Origin: CAVSUR01 sp052143655
Lineage (GTDB): Bacteria > Actinomycetota > Actinomycetes > Streptosporangiales > Streptosporangiaceae
Length of the DNA: 44,541 bases
Direction of reading: 5' to 3'
NCBI GenBank assembly: GCA_052143655.1
Contig: JBKQSL010000024.1
Span: forward strand, 1-44,541
Position numbers and translations under genes: made by a program. Position 1 is the stretch's first letter. Each line of letters opens with the position of its first letter. Below are positions 9,554 to 16,674 of the stretch, piece after piece. The notes beneath the pieces were generated by a model. That model searched no databases. It was not told where the DNA came from and worked only from the letters and a program-made list of their open reading frames with translations.

Positions 9554-10781
9554 CCTGGAGGGCGAGCTCGACGCGTTTCTCGCCGAGCATGAGCCCGAGC
9601 TCGTCGACTTCCGCCGGGACCTGCACGCGCACCCGGAGATCGGCTATCACGAGCACCGGACGACCCGGCGGGTGGCCCTGCGGCTCGCAGCGGCCGGGCT
9701 CCGGCCCGCGATCCTGCCGAAGGGCACTGGCCTGCTGGTCGATATCGGGTCCGGGCAGCCGGGTGAGCCGGCGATCGCGCTGCGGGCCGACATCGACGCG
9801 CTGCCGATCAACGACGAGAAGAACGTTCCCTACCGGTCCACCATCACCGGCGCCTGCCACGCCTGCGGGCACGACGTGCACACCGCCATCCTGGTCGGCA
9901 CCGGGCTGTTCCTGGCCCGGGCCGCCGCGGCCGGGGCGCTGCCGGGCCGGGTGCGGCTCATCTTCCAGCCCGCCGAGGAGGTGCCCGGCGGTGCGATCGA
10001 CGTGCTGTCGGCCGGCGGCATCGCGTCGGTGGACCGGGTTTTCGCGCTGCACTGTGATCCCCGGCTGGACCTGGGCAAGATCGGCACCAGGACCGGGGCG
10101 ATCACCGCGGCCTGCGACAGGATCCTGGTCAAGGTCACTGGCCCCGGCGGTCACACGGCCCGGCCGCACCTGACTGCCGACCTGGTCTACGCACTGGGCA
10201 AGATCATCACTGAGCTGCCCGCCGCGCTGTCCCGCCGGGTGGACCCGCGCTCCAGCCTCAGCCTGGTCTGGGGCAAGGTCAGCGCCGGCACCGCGGCGAA
10301 CGCCATCCCCGACGACGGCACGGTCGAGGGTACCGTCCGGTGCCTGGACGACGACGCCTGGCACCAGGCTCCGGACCTGCTCAAGGCGCTACTGGAGTCG
10401 GTGGCGAGCGCGTACGGCGTGGTCGCCCACCTGACCTACCAGCGCAACGTGCCGCCGACCATCAACGACGCCGTGTCCACCGCGATGCTGGAAGCCGCTG
10501 CCGACCGGGTGCTCGGCCCGCAGTCATTGACCGAGGCGCCGCAGAGCCTGGGCGGCGAGGATTTCGCCTGGTACCTGGAGTCGGTGCCTGGCTCGCTGGC
10601 CCGGCTCGGCACCCGCAGGCCAGGCTCATCTGATGACTTCGACATCCACCAGGCCCGGTTCGACGTGGATGAGCGGGCGATCGGGCTCGGCGTCCGGCTG
10701 ATGGCCGCGACGGCGCTCACCGCGATGAACGGCGGCGGCCCGACCGCTCACGAGCCGATGCCCGGCGCCGCGCTGGCCTGA
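9540..10781 (+). CDS. M20-family amidohydrolase (hippurate hydrolase/N-acyl amino acid type)
   Basis: A 413-residue metallohydrolase that cleaves the amide bond of N-acyl amino acids or related conjugates in the cytoplasm. Motifs in order are HAHPEIGYHEHRTT, ALRADIDALPI, GACHACGHDVHTA (metal ligands), IFQPAEEVPGG (catalytic Glu-Glu), then the lid domain and LGGEDFAWYL. The ATG at 9540 lies inside the end of the GCS2 gene, with GGGGGAG upstream. Forming a two-gene unit with an amide ligase suggests that the pair makes and breaks the same class of gamma-glutamyl or acyl-amide bond; this is inference. No signal peptide. Confidence 0.88.
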   Translation: MAEHDLEGELDAFLAEHEPELVDFRRDLHAHPEIGYHEHRTTRRVALRLAAAGLRPAILPKGTGLLVDIGSGQPGEPAIALRADIDALPINDEKNVPYRSTITGACHACGHDVHTAILVGTGLFLARAAAAGALPGRVRLIFQPAEEVPGGAIDVLSAGGIASVDRVFALHCDPRLDLGKIGTRTGAITAACDRILVKVTGPGGHTARPHLTADLVYALGKIITELPAALSRRVDPRSSLSLVWGKVSAGTAANAIPDDGTVEGTVRCLDDDAWHQAPDLLKALLESVASAYGVVAHLTYQRNVPPTINDAVSTAMLEAAADRVLGPQSLTEAPQSLGGEDFAWYLESVPGSLARLGTRRPGSSDDFDIHQARFDVDERAIGLGVRLMAATALTAMNGGGPTAHEPMPGAALA

Positions 10782-10900
10782 CCCGGCACGCCCTAGCTGA
10801 CCAGGCACCGCTCCCGCTCACCTGGCGCAATTTCGCCTGACCGGCGCCGCTCTCCTGACTCGGCATTGCTTTCGCCTGACCCGGCGCCGCTCACCCGCGA
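10761..10900. repeat. Seven degenerate ~20-bp repeats spanning the amidohydrolase stop
   Basis: The last 21 bases of the amidohydrolase gene (10761-10781) are repeated about seven times with drift. Units begin near 10761, 10782, 10801, 10821, 10841, 10859 and 10880. Each starts with a C(C)(C/A/T)GGC-like block and ends in TGA, TCA or CGA. The array fills the first half of the gap before the next gene. Confidence 0.75.
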
Positions 10901-10924
10901 GCCGGACGTCGGCTGGTGTTCCGA

Positions 10925-10979
10925 CCATGATCCGGAAGAGTAAGCGGTCACCGGCGACGGGAATGCTTCGCGATCATGG
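10925..10979. repeat. Hairpin repeat C
   Basis: CCATGATC at 10925-10932 pairs with GATCATGG at 10972-10979, and the stem continues to 14 bp with two mismatches. Size (55 bp) and the CATGATC ends resemble copy A at 5083, but the loop is unrelated. Confidence 0.65.
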
Positions 10980-11046
10980 CCGAAGGGGCGGCGGGCTGGC
11001 CGCGGCAGCGCCAGGAAATGATGTGGCCCGGCCCGCGGGACGTGCG

Positions 11047-11052
11047 TACGGT
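11047..11052 (+). promoter_or_regulatory. -10 box of the phosphotransferase gene
   Basis: TACGGT lies 8 nt before the ATG at 11061, with no Shine-Dalgarno, suggesting a leaderless message. Confidence 0.4.
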
Positions 11053-11060
11053 GGGCTGGC

Positions 11061-11993
11061 ATGGGGCGGGTGCCGTGGCAGGAACTGCCAGAGCCGGTCC
11101 GGCGGTGGGCGAGCCAGGTGCTGGGCGCCCCGGTCACCGGAGCCGTGAGCCAGCCGGGTGGATTCTCGCCCGGTGCCGCCTGCCGCCTGCGGCTGGCCGA
11201 CGGCCGCCGGGCATTCATGAAGGCGGTGAGCGTCCAGGCCAACCCCGACAGCCCGGATATGCATCGGCGCGAGGCCGTCATCTCGGCCAGGCTGCCTGCT
11301 GGCGTCGGGGCGCCGGCGCTGCTCGGCTGCTACGACCGGGACGGCTGGGTCGCGCTGCTGTACACCGACGCGGGCGGTCGGCAGCCGCACGAGCCCTGGG
11401 AGCCGGCCGAGCTTGACCGCGTCCTGGCGGCGATCGGCCGCCTGCACGCGGCCCTGACCCCGGCGCTGCCTGAGGTTGCCTCGGTCGCGGACCTGCACGC
11501 GGACTCGTTCACAGGCTGGCGGAGCCTGGCTACGGTAACCGGCGCCGGGCGGGCCGCCGGGCTGGACGACTGGAGCAGTCGGCACCTCGACCGGCTTGCT
11601 GAGCTGGAGGCGGCCTGGCCGCAGGCTGCCACGGGCGGCACACTGCTGCACGGGGACCTGCGCGCGGACAACATCCTGCTGCGCGCAGGCCAGGTGACCT
11701 TCGTTGACTGGGCGTCGGCCTGCACCGGCGCTCCGGTCTTCGACGTGGCGGCGTTCGCGCCGAGCGTGACGGACCAGGGCGGCCCGGACCCGGAATGGAT
11801 CCTCGCCCATTCTGGTGCCGCCGCCGGGGTGCGCCCTGACGACCTGACCGCCCTGGTGGCGGCGATCGCGGGCTACTTCACCCGGCAGTCCCTGCTGGCG
11901 CCACCACCCGGCCTGCCCACGGTGCGGGCGATTCAGGCCGCTCGGGGCGAGCCGGCCCGGGCGTGGCTGCGGCGGCTGACCGGCTGGAGCTAG
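11061..11993 (+). CDS. Phosphotransferase family protein (APH/choline kinase fold)
   Basis: A 310-residue kinase-like protein. The catalytic loop is LLHGDLRADNILL, with Asp199 as base and Asn204, followed by the Mg-binding aspartate Asp216 in FVDWA. An N-lobe lysine is seen in FMKAVS. These are features of the aminoglycoside phosphotransferase/homoserine kinase-like superfamily, whose substrates include antibiotics, amino alcohols and sugars. Nothing in the neighbourhood identifies the substrate, so an antibiotic-resistance role should not be assumed. The gene stands alone on + between the amidohydrolase and the PH-domain gene. Confidence 0.8.
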   Translation: MGRVPWQELPEPVRRWASQVLGAPVTGAVSQPGGFSPGAACRLRLADGRRAFMKAVSVQANPDSPDMHRREAVISARLPAGVGAPALLGCYDRDGWVALLYTDAGGRQPHEPWEPAELDRVLAAIGRLHAALTPALPEVASVADLHADSFTGWRSLATVTGAGRAAGLDDWSSRHLDRLAELEAAWPQAATGGTLLHGDLRADNILLRAGQVTFVDWASACTGAPVFDVAAFAPSVTDQGGPDPEWILAHSGAAAGVRPDDLTALVAAIAGYFTRQSLLAPPPGLPTVRAIQAARGEPARAWLRRLTGWS

Positions 11994-12107
11994 CCGGGCG
12001 GCGGCAGGCCGGATGCCCGGTCTGCCGGACGTACAGTAAACGGATGCAGCGGCCGGCCGCGCCGGACGGTGCGGCCGCGAGATCAAGCCCACTGGAGTGC
12101 ATCCGCA

Positions 12108-13256
12108 GTGTCTGCACAGCAGGACCGGCAAGCCGGCAACACCGGGCACCAGGCCCAGCCGGACTCCGGGCGCGTCGGGCCCGGCGAGGACCGCCCGGAG
12201 CCAAAGGGGCCCGCCGTGGCTCAGCCGCCGGCCGTCCAGTCGCGGGCCGCTCAGCCGCCGGCCGCCGAGTCGCCGGCTGGGCAGTCGCGGGCCGTCCAGT
12301 CGCCCGCTGCGCAGTCGCCGGTCGTAGAGCCGTCGGCTGCGCAGTCGGCCGCAGCCCAGTCGGCGGCCGGAGGCGGCCCGCCGTCCGGTCGCGGGCCGGA
12401 GAGGGCCGGTGGCCTCCTGGCGACCGACGGAGGGCCGGGAGCGGCCAGCGGCGGCGCGGAGGTCGCCAGCGGCGGCGCCCCGGGTAGGGCCAGCGGCGGC
12501 CCGGAGATCACCAGCGGCGGCGGGCCAGGTGGGGCCAGCGGCGCACCGGCCGCCGGGGCGGGCAGTCGTCGCGCGCCGGGCAGCGGCAAGCAGAAGACGC
12601 TGTGGCGAGTCGGGGCCGACGGCCGCACGGTGTTCCAGATGCCCGCTGCCGTGATCGTCTGGTGGGCGTGGGTGGTGTTCGCCGTCCTCTGCCTGGGAGA
12701 CCTCGCGGTACAGGGGCGTGACCGCGCGTCGCTGCAGGTGGCCGTGGCGATCGCGGCGGTCACTGCCTTCGTGTACGCCTGCACGCTGCGGCCGAAGGTG
12801 GTCGCCGATGATGACGGGCTGACCGTGCATAACCCGGTCCGCGACCACCGGGTGCCGTGGGGCGCCGTGACCGGCATCTATCTCGGCGACTCCGTCGAGA
12901 TCGGCTGCGCCCGGCCGGGCCGGAAGGACAAGACGGTCTACAGCTGGGCGCTGTACACGCGGCGCCGGGCCCGCGCCCGGGCGGAATTGCGCGCCATGCC
13001 CAAGACCCGGCCCGGGCGTAATCGCTCCTCCTTCGCCGGGCAGGCTACTGGCTACGGCCGGGCACCCGCCCAGGCCGAGGAACTGGCGCGCACCACCAGC
13101 GGCGAGCTGATTGCCCGGGAAATCGGGCGGCTGCGGGAGCAGGCAGAGCAGCGCGGCGCCCCGGCAGGGCCCGTGACCGCCCAGTGGTCCTGGGCGTCGC
13201 TGGCCGTCATCGCCGTCCCGGTGGCTGGCCTGGCACTCACCGTGCTGATCCGGTAA
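12108..13256 (+). CDS. Membrane protein with bacterial PH domain and long low-complexity N-terminus
   Basis: A 382-residue protein if translated from GTG 12108, which has GGAG 10 bases upstream; TACAGT at 12034-12039 may be the -10. The first 150 or so residues are Ala/Pro/Gln/Ser-rich repeats with no fold apparent (AQSP-like units, then ASGG units), encoded by short tandem repeats. Two membrane helices follow (VIVWWAWVVFAVLCLGDLAV and a second at LQVAVAIAAVTAFVYACTL). Next comes a PH-like domain, VVADDDGLTVHNPVRDHRVP, with WGAVTGIYLGD, typical of the low-molecular-weight antigen 6 type PH domain. A last helix ends ALTVLIR. Role unknown, probably at the cell envelope. Confidence 0.7.
   Translation: MSAQQDRQAGNTGHQAQPDSGRVGPGEDRPEPKGPAVAQPPAVQSRAAQPPAAESPAGQSRAVQSPAAQSPVVEPSAAQSAAAQSAAGGGPPSGRGPERAGGLLATDGGPGAASGGAEVASGGAPGRASGGPEITSGGGPGGASGAPAAGAGSRRAPGSGKQKTLWRVGADGRTVFQMPAAVIVWWAWVVFAVLCLGDLAVQGRDRASLQVAVAIAAVTAFVYACTLRPKVVADDDGLTVHNPVRDHRVPWGAVTGIYLGDSVEIGCARPGRKDKTVYSWALYTRRRARARAELRAMPKTRPGRNRSSFAGQATGYGRAPAQAEELARTTSGELIAREIGRLREQAEQRGAPAGPVTAQWSWASLAVIAVPVAGLALTVLIR
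12230..12560. repeat. Low-complexity coding repeats in the PH-domain gene
   Basis: Degenerate 12- and 15-bp units (cores such as GCGCAGTCG and GCCAGCGGCGGC) run through this stretch in frame. They encode the disordered N-terminus. Unit lengths are multiples of three. Confidence 0.65.
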
Positions 13257-13433
13257 CGGCCCGGCCGGGCTGACCTGGAGCCGGCCCTGCCGAGCCCGAC
13301 CGCTCACCCGCCCGGTGGCCGGCCTGGCGCTCAGCGCGCTGATCCGCTAGCCGGCCCGGCGGTGGTGCTGACCGGTGGCCGGCCCGGCGGGGACGACCTG
13401 TAACCGGCCCGGCGCTCAGCATGCTGACCCGCG
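13221..13433. repeat. Degenerate ~93-bp tandem repeat of the PH gene 3' end
   Basis: The last 30 or so coding bases (13221-13253, GTGGCTGGCCTGGCACTCAC onward) recur at 13315-13347 and, partly, at 13407-13433. The periods are 94 and about 92. The material between is recognisably related. The second copy would again encode VAGLAL-ALIR and a stop. Confidence 0.7.
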
Positions 13434-13450
13434 TCATCAGACCGGCGTGG

Positions 13451-13903
13451 CTAGCTGCCCAGGGAGGTGCAGGGGCGGGCGCGCAGCGCGGCCACGTAGT
13501 CGTCCGGGGAGCCGGCCCGCTCGGCCGCATCCGCCATGATGCCCAGATAGCGGGCCGACGGCAGTCCGCCCTCGTAGCCGTTCAGCACGTACAGCCAGGC
13601 GACCACCTCGCCGTCGAAGGTGGCTACCCGGACGGTGAACTTCCGGTAGTAGCCGATGCTCACGCCGTCCCACTGGTCCAGCGCGGCTTCGTCGCTCTCC
13701 GACAGCTCGTAGAGCGCGACGAATACCTGCTCGCCGTCCTCCTCGACCACGGTGGCCAGGGCGCCTTCCCAGCCGATGTCGTCGCCGCCGAACGTGAGCC
13801 GCCAGCCATCCAGCCAGCCGGTGCCGCGCCGCGGCGAGTGCGGGCAGCGCCGCGCCATCTGCGCCGGGTCCATGTTGCTGCCGTAGGCCGCGTACAGTGC
13901 CAC
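13451..13903 (-). CDS. Gamma-glutamylcyclotransferase-like protein
   Basis: A 150-residue protein of the GGCT/AIG2-like fold. LYAAYGSNM at the N-terminus is the substrate-binding YGSN motif, and YYRKFTVRVATFDGE plus AWLYVLNG are also typical. The family releases 5-oxoproline from gamma-glutamyl amino acids using a glutamate in LDxxEG; here the motif reads LDQWDG, with Asp79 in that place. Activity is therefore uncertain. It starts at GTG 13903, with TACGCT (13912-13917, minus strand) 8 nt upstream, so the mRNA is probably leaderless. Divergent from the LpdA-type gene. With the GCS2 ligase and amidohydrolase nearby it gives a weak gamma-glutamyl theme. Confidence 0.75.
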   Translation of the reverse strand: MALYAAYGSNMDPAQMARRCPHSPRRGTGWLDGWRLTFGGDDIGWEGALATVVEEDGEQVFVALYELSESDEAALDQWDGVSIGYYRKFTVRVATFDGEVVAWLYVLNGYEGGLPSARYLGIMADAAERAGSPDDYVAALRARPCTSLGS

Positions 13904-13963
13904 GATTGCCTAGCGTAGGGGCCTGCGGTCAGCCGCGGGGCCGGTCCGGCCCGGGCGGTGCGA

Positions 13964-13969
13964 CACAAT
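13964..13969 (+). promoter_or_regulatory. -10 box of the LpdA-type gene
   Basis: CACAAT lies 8 nt before GTG 13978. It supports that start rather than the longer upstream frame, and again suggests a leaderless transcript. Confidence 0.4.
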
Positions 13970-13977
13970 GGGGGACT

Positions 13978-15390
13978 GTGAGCGGAGGGCAGGCGCGAGT
14001 CGTCATTGTCGGCGGCGGCCCCGGGGGCTATGAGGCGGCCCTGGTGGCCGCCCAGCTGGGGGCCGAGGTCACGGTGGTGGACCGGGACGGCCTGGGCGGC
14101 GGCTGCGTGCTGTGGGACTGCGTGCCGTCCAAGACGCTGATCGCCACCTCCGGGATGATGGCCTCCCTGGACCGGGCGGCGGGGCTCGGCATCCGGTTCG
14201 ACGCGGGGCGCACCCTGCGGCCGCCGAGCAGCAAGCACGCCAGCGTCGACGCGCCCCGGCTCTATGCGCGGGTCCGGGCCCTCGCTGCGGCGCAGTCAGC
14301 GGACGTGGCCGCCCGGCTTGCTGCCGAAGGCGTCAAGGTGATCTCCGGCACCGCCCGGCTGACCGGGCCGCGGACCGTCCGGGTAGGCAGCGAGGAACTG
14401 ACCGCCGAGACGGTCTTGATCGCCACCGGGGCGCAGCCGCGGGTCCTGCCCGGCGCCATGCCGGACGGGGAGCGGCTGCTGACCTGCCGCCAGCTCTACG
14501 ACCTGGCTGAGCTGCCGCCCGAGCTGATCGTCGTCGGCTCGGGGGTGACCGGCGCCGAGTTCGCCAGCGCCTACCAGGCCCTGGGATCACAGGTGACGCT
14601 GGTGTCCTCGCGCGAGCACGTGCTGCCGCACGAGGACGCCGACGCGGCAGTGGTGGTGGAAGAGGTCTTCCGCCGCCGGGGGATGACCGTGCTCGGCCGG
14701 TCCCGCGCGGCCGGTGCGGAACGTACCGGCGACGGCGTAACGGTGACGCTCGCTGACGGCCGCGCGGTGCGCGGCTCGCACTGCCTGCTGACCGTCGGCA
14801 TGGTGCCGGGGACCAGCGGAATCGGCCTGGCAGAGGCCGGGGTCACCGTCGACGACCGGGGATTCGTGCCGGTCGACCGGGTGTCGCGGACCTCGGTGCC
14901 CGGTGTCTACGCGGCCGGGGACTGCACCGGCGTGATGATGCTCGCTTCAGTCGCCGCGATGCAGGGACGGATCGCGATGTGGCACGCGCTCGGCGAGGCG
15001 GTTGCGCCGCTGCGGCTCAGCCACGTCGCCGCGACGATCTTCACCGAGCCGGAGATCGCCACCGTCGGCGTCACCGCGCAGGCCGTCGAGAGCGGCGAGG
15101 TCGACGCCCGGGTAGTGAAGCTGCCCCTGGCCACGAACGCACGAGCCAAGATGCAGGGATTCCGGGACGGCTTCATCAAGCTGTTCGCCCGCCGCGGCAG
15201 CGGCATCGTGCTCGGCGGCGTGGTGGTGGCACCCCGGGCCAGCGAGCTCATCCTGGCGGTATCCCTGGCAGTCGAGCAGTTGCTGACCGTGGACCAGGTG
15301 GCGCACACGTTCGCCGTCTACCCGTCACTGTCGGGCAGCCTGACCGAGGCGGCCCGCAAGCTCATGCAGCCCGCCGACAGCCTGGGCTGA
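13978..15390 (+). CDS. lpdA: NAD(P)H-quinone dehydrogenase, LpdA-type flavoprotein disulfide reductase
   Basis: A 470-residue FAD protein. The FAD-binding GGGPGGYEAAL is at the start, the NAD(P)-binding VVGSGVTGAEFASAYQALG lies mid-protein, and AAGDCTG binds FAD. The redox segment reads GGGCVLWDCVPSK, so both cysteines of a CxxxxC disulfide are present; as I recall it, mycobacterial LpdA lacks the first. At the C-terminus true lipoamide dehydrogenases have HPTLSE, whereas this protein has YPSLSG, so the His-Glu acid/base pair is missing. That matches LpdA-type NAD(P)H:quinone reductases rather than the pyruvate dehydrogenase E3. The start is chosen from the -10 spacing and family N-terminus. 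Confidence 0.85.
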   Translation: MSGGQARVVIVGGGPGGYEAALVAAQLGAEVTVVDRDGLGGGCVLWDCVPSKTLIATSGMMASLDRAAGLGIRFDAGRTLRPPSSKHASVDAPRLYARVRALAAAQSADVAARLAAEGVKVISGTARLTGPRTVRVGSEELTAETVLIATGAQPRVLPGAMPDGERLLTCRQLYDLAELPPELIVVGSGVTGAEFASAYQALGSQVTLVSSREHVLPHEDADAAVVVEEVFRRRGMTVLGRSRAAGAERTGDGVTVTLADGRAVRGSHCLLTVGMVPGTSGIGLAEAGVTVDDRGFVPVDRVSRTSVPGVYAAGDCTGVMMLASVAAMQGRIAMWHALGEAVAPLRLSHVAATIFTEPEIATVGVTAQAVESGEVDARVVKLPLATNARAKMQGFRDGFIKLFARRGSGIVLGGVVVAPRASELILAVSLAVEQLLTVDQVAHTFAVYPSLSGSLTEAARKLMQPADSLG

Positions 15391-15440
15391 GCCGGCGGCA
15401 GCCCGGCCGTCCCGGCGGCAGCCCGGCCGTCCCGGCTAGC
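15391..15440. repeat. Two-copy ~20-bp tandem repeat after lpdA
   Basis: CCGGCGGCAGCCCGGCCGTC occurs twice in tandem just after the lpdA stop, followed by a partial copy. It resembles the repeat tracts after other genes in this window. Confidence 0.6.
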
Positions 15441-15553
15441 CCGCCCGGGGCGATGCCGCGACCGGCGCGGGCGGCGTCCCGGCGGCAGGCTCCTGCAGCT
15501 CGGATGCGTCATGATGGGCAGGCAGCTCAATCGCATTGCGGGGAGGATTGAGG

Positions 15554-16219
15554 ATGGCGGCGAACGCGGCCGGGGGAGCGCAGCCGGGACCAGCCGATCC
15601 GGCCGAGGCCGCGGGAACGGCGCAGGCAGCGCCGTCGGCCGGTGCCGCGAGCGCGGCTGACGGCGCCGGGGCCGCGTCGGCCAGTCTGGCCGCGCCGGCC
15701 AGTCCGGCACCGGTACCGCCTGCCAAGGCCACGGCCCAGCTCGTTGCCGGGCGGCGGCATTCGGCCGGGATCTACGGGACGATCATCACCGCAGCCATCC
15801 TCGCCTCGGCCGGACCCGGCCGGGGCACCCTGCTGCTGGCCGTGTCGATCATCGTCACGCTGCTGGTGTACTGGGTGGCAGAACAGTACGCCGACCTGCT
15901 CGGCGAGCAGCTGGGCGCTGGACGGCTGCCGCGATGGCACGACATCAAGTCGGCGCTGGTCGCGTCCTGGCCGATGGTCACCGCCTCGTTCATCCCGCTG
16001 GTGGTGCTCATGACCACCCGGGCGTTCGGCGCGTCCCAGCTGGCCGCGGCGAACGCCGCGCTGGTCGCGGCCGTGGTGCTGCTGATGATCTACGGCTGGA
16101 TGGCCGGGCGGGCGGCCCGGCTGCGCGGCAAGCAGCAGCTGCTGATCACCGCGATCACGGCGGTGCTCGGGCTGCTGATGGTCGCGCTGAAGGACCTGGT
16201 GCTGCTGCACCTGCACTGA
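15554..16219 (+). CDS. Four-helix membrane protein of unknown function
   Basis: A 221-residue protein with an Ala/Pro-rich N-terminus of about 60 residues. Four predicted membrane helices follow: around IYGTIITAAILASA, LLLAVSIIVTLLVYWVAEQ, MVTASFIPLVVLMTT/AAVVLLMIYGWMAG, and ITAITAVLGLLMVAL. ATG 15554 is chosen because GGGAGG lies 7 bases upstream. I do not recognise a named family. The stop codon lies inside an 18-bp tandem repeat. Confidence 0.7.
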   Translation: MAANAAGGAQPGPADPAEAAGTAQAAPSAGAASAADGAGAASASLAAPASPAPVPPAKATAQLVAGRRHSAGIYGTIITAAILASAGPGRGTLLLAVSIIVTLLVYWVAEQYADLLGEQLGAGRLPRWHDIKSALVASWPMVTASFIPLVVLMTTRAFGASQLAAANAALVAAVVLLMIYGWMAGRAARLRGKQQLLITAITAVLGLLMVALKDLVLLHLH

Positions 16220-16256
16220 CCGGCTCCCCTGCACTGACCGGCTCCCCTGCACTGAC
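16208..16256. repeat. 18-bp tandem repeat across a stop codon
   Basis: CTGCACTGACCGGCTCCC is repeated about 2.5 times, starting in the last codons of the preceding gene. Every unit carries an in-frame TGA. Confidence 0.85.
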
Positions 16257-16312
16257 GGCGCTGCTGCCAGGCTGGCAGCCCGTCCGGCCGCCGCGCCCCG
16301 GCCCGCCGCGGG

Positions 16313-16669
16313 TCAGTGTGCGGGATGGCCCAGATCGGGGTCGTCGGGGACGTCGAGCCCGTGCTGGCGCAGCCGGGAGGCGCGGATGTCGTCGGCGTAG
16401 ACCGTGACCGTGAAGATGCTGCCCGCCAGGATCAGCGACACCATCATGATCGCCAGCCAGACCGAGGCGGGCAGCAGCATCAGCAGCGCCACCGCCACCG
16501 CCACGCACACCGGGAGGATCACCGCCAGGTGCCGGCGGACCGTCCGGGCCCGCCAGCCGACGTCGGTCAGCTCGTGCCGGACCCAGTCCACGTTCTCGGC
16601 GGGCAGCCGGAACCCGATCGCGAAGCGCAGCCACCGGAATACCCCTGGGTCACCGGGAATCCGCGCCAC
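16313..16669 (-). CDS. DUF5313-like small membrane protein
   Basis: A 118-residue protein with an N-terminal FRWLRFAIGFRLPAENVDWV segment and two adjacent membrane helices at about 47-88, resembling the DUF5313 family of actinobacteria. Function unknown. GTG 16669 lies 5 bases downstream of the carboxylase alpha stop, with AGGA in the end of that gene, so it is probably the last gene of that operon. Confidence 0.65.
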   Translation of the reverse strand: MARIPGDPGVFRWLRFAIGFRLPAENVDWVRHELTDVGWRARTVRRHLAVILPVCVAVAVALLMLLPASVWLAIMMVSLILAGSIFTVTVYADDIRASRLRQHGLDVPDDPDLGHPAH

Positions 16670-16674
16670 GCAGC

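Noticed and set aside
11061..11993. Calling the phosphotransferase an antibiotic-resistance gene
   Set aside because: Only general kinase-fold motifs are visible; the superfamily has many substrates and the context gives no support.
12230..12560. CRISPR-like or direct-repeat array in the PH-domain gene
   Set aside because: The repeats are short, degenerate, in frame and without spacers; they encode a low-complexity protein segment.
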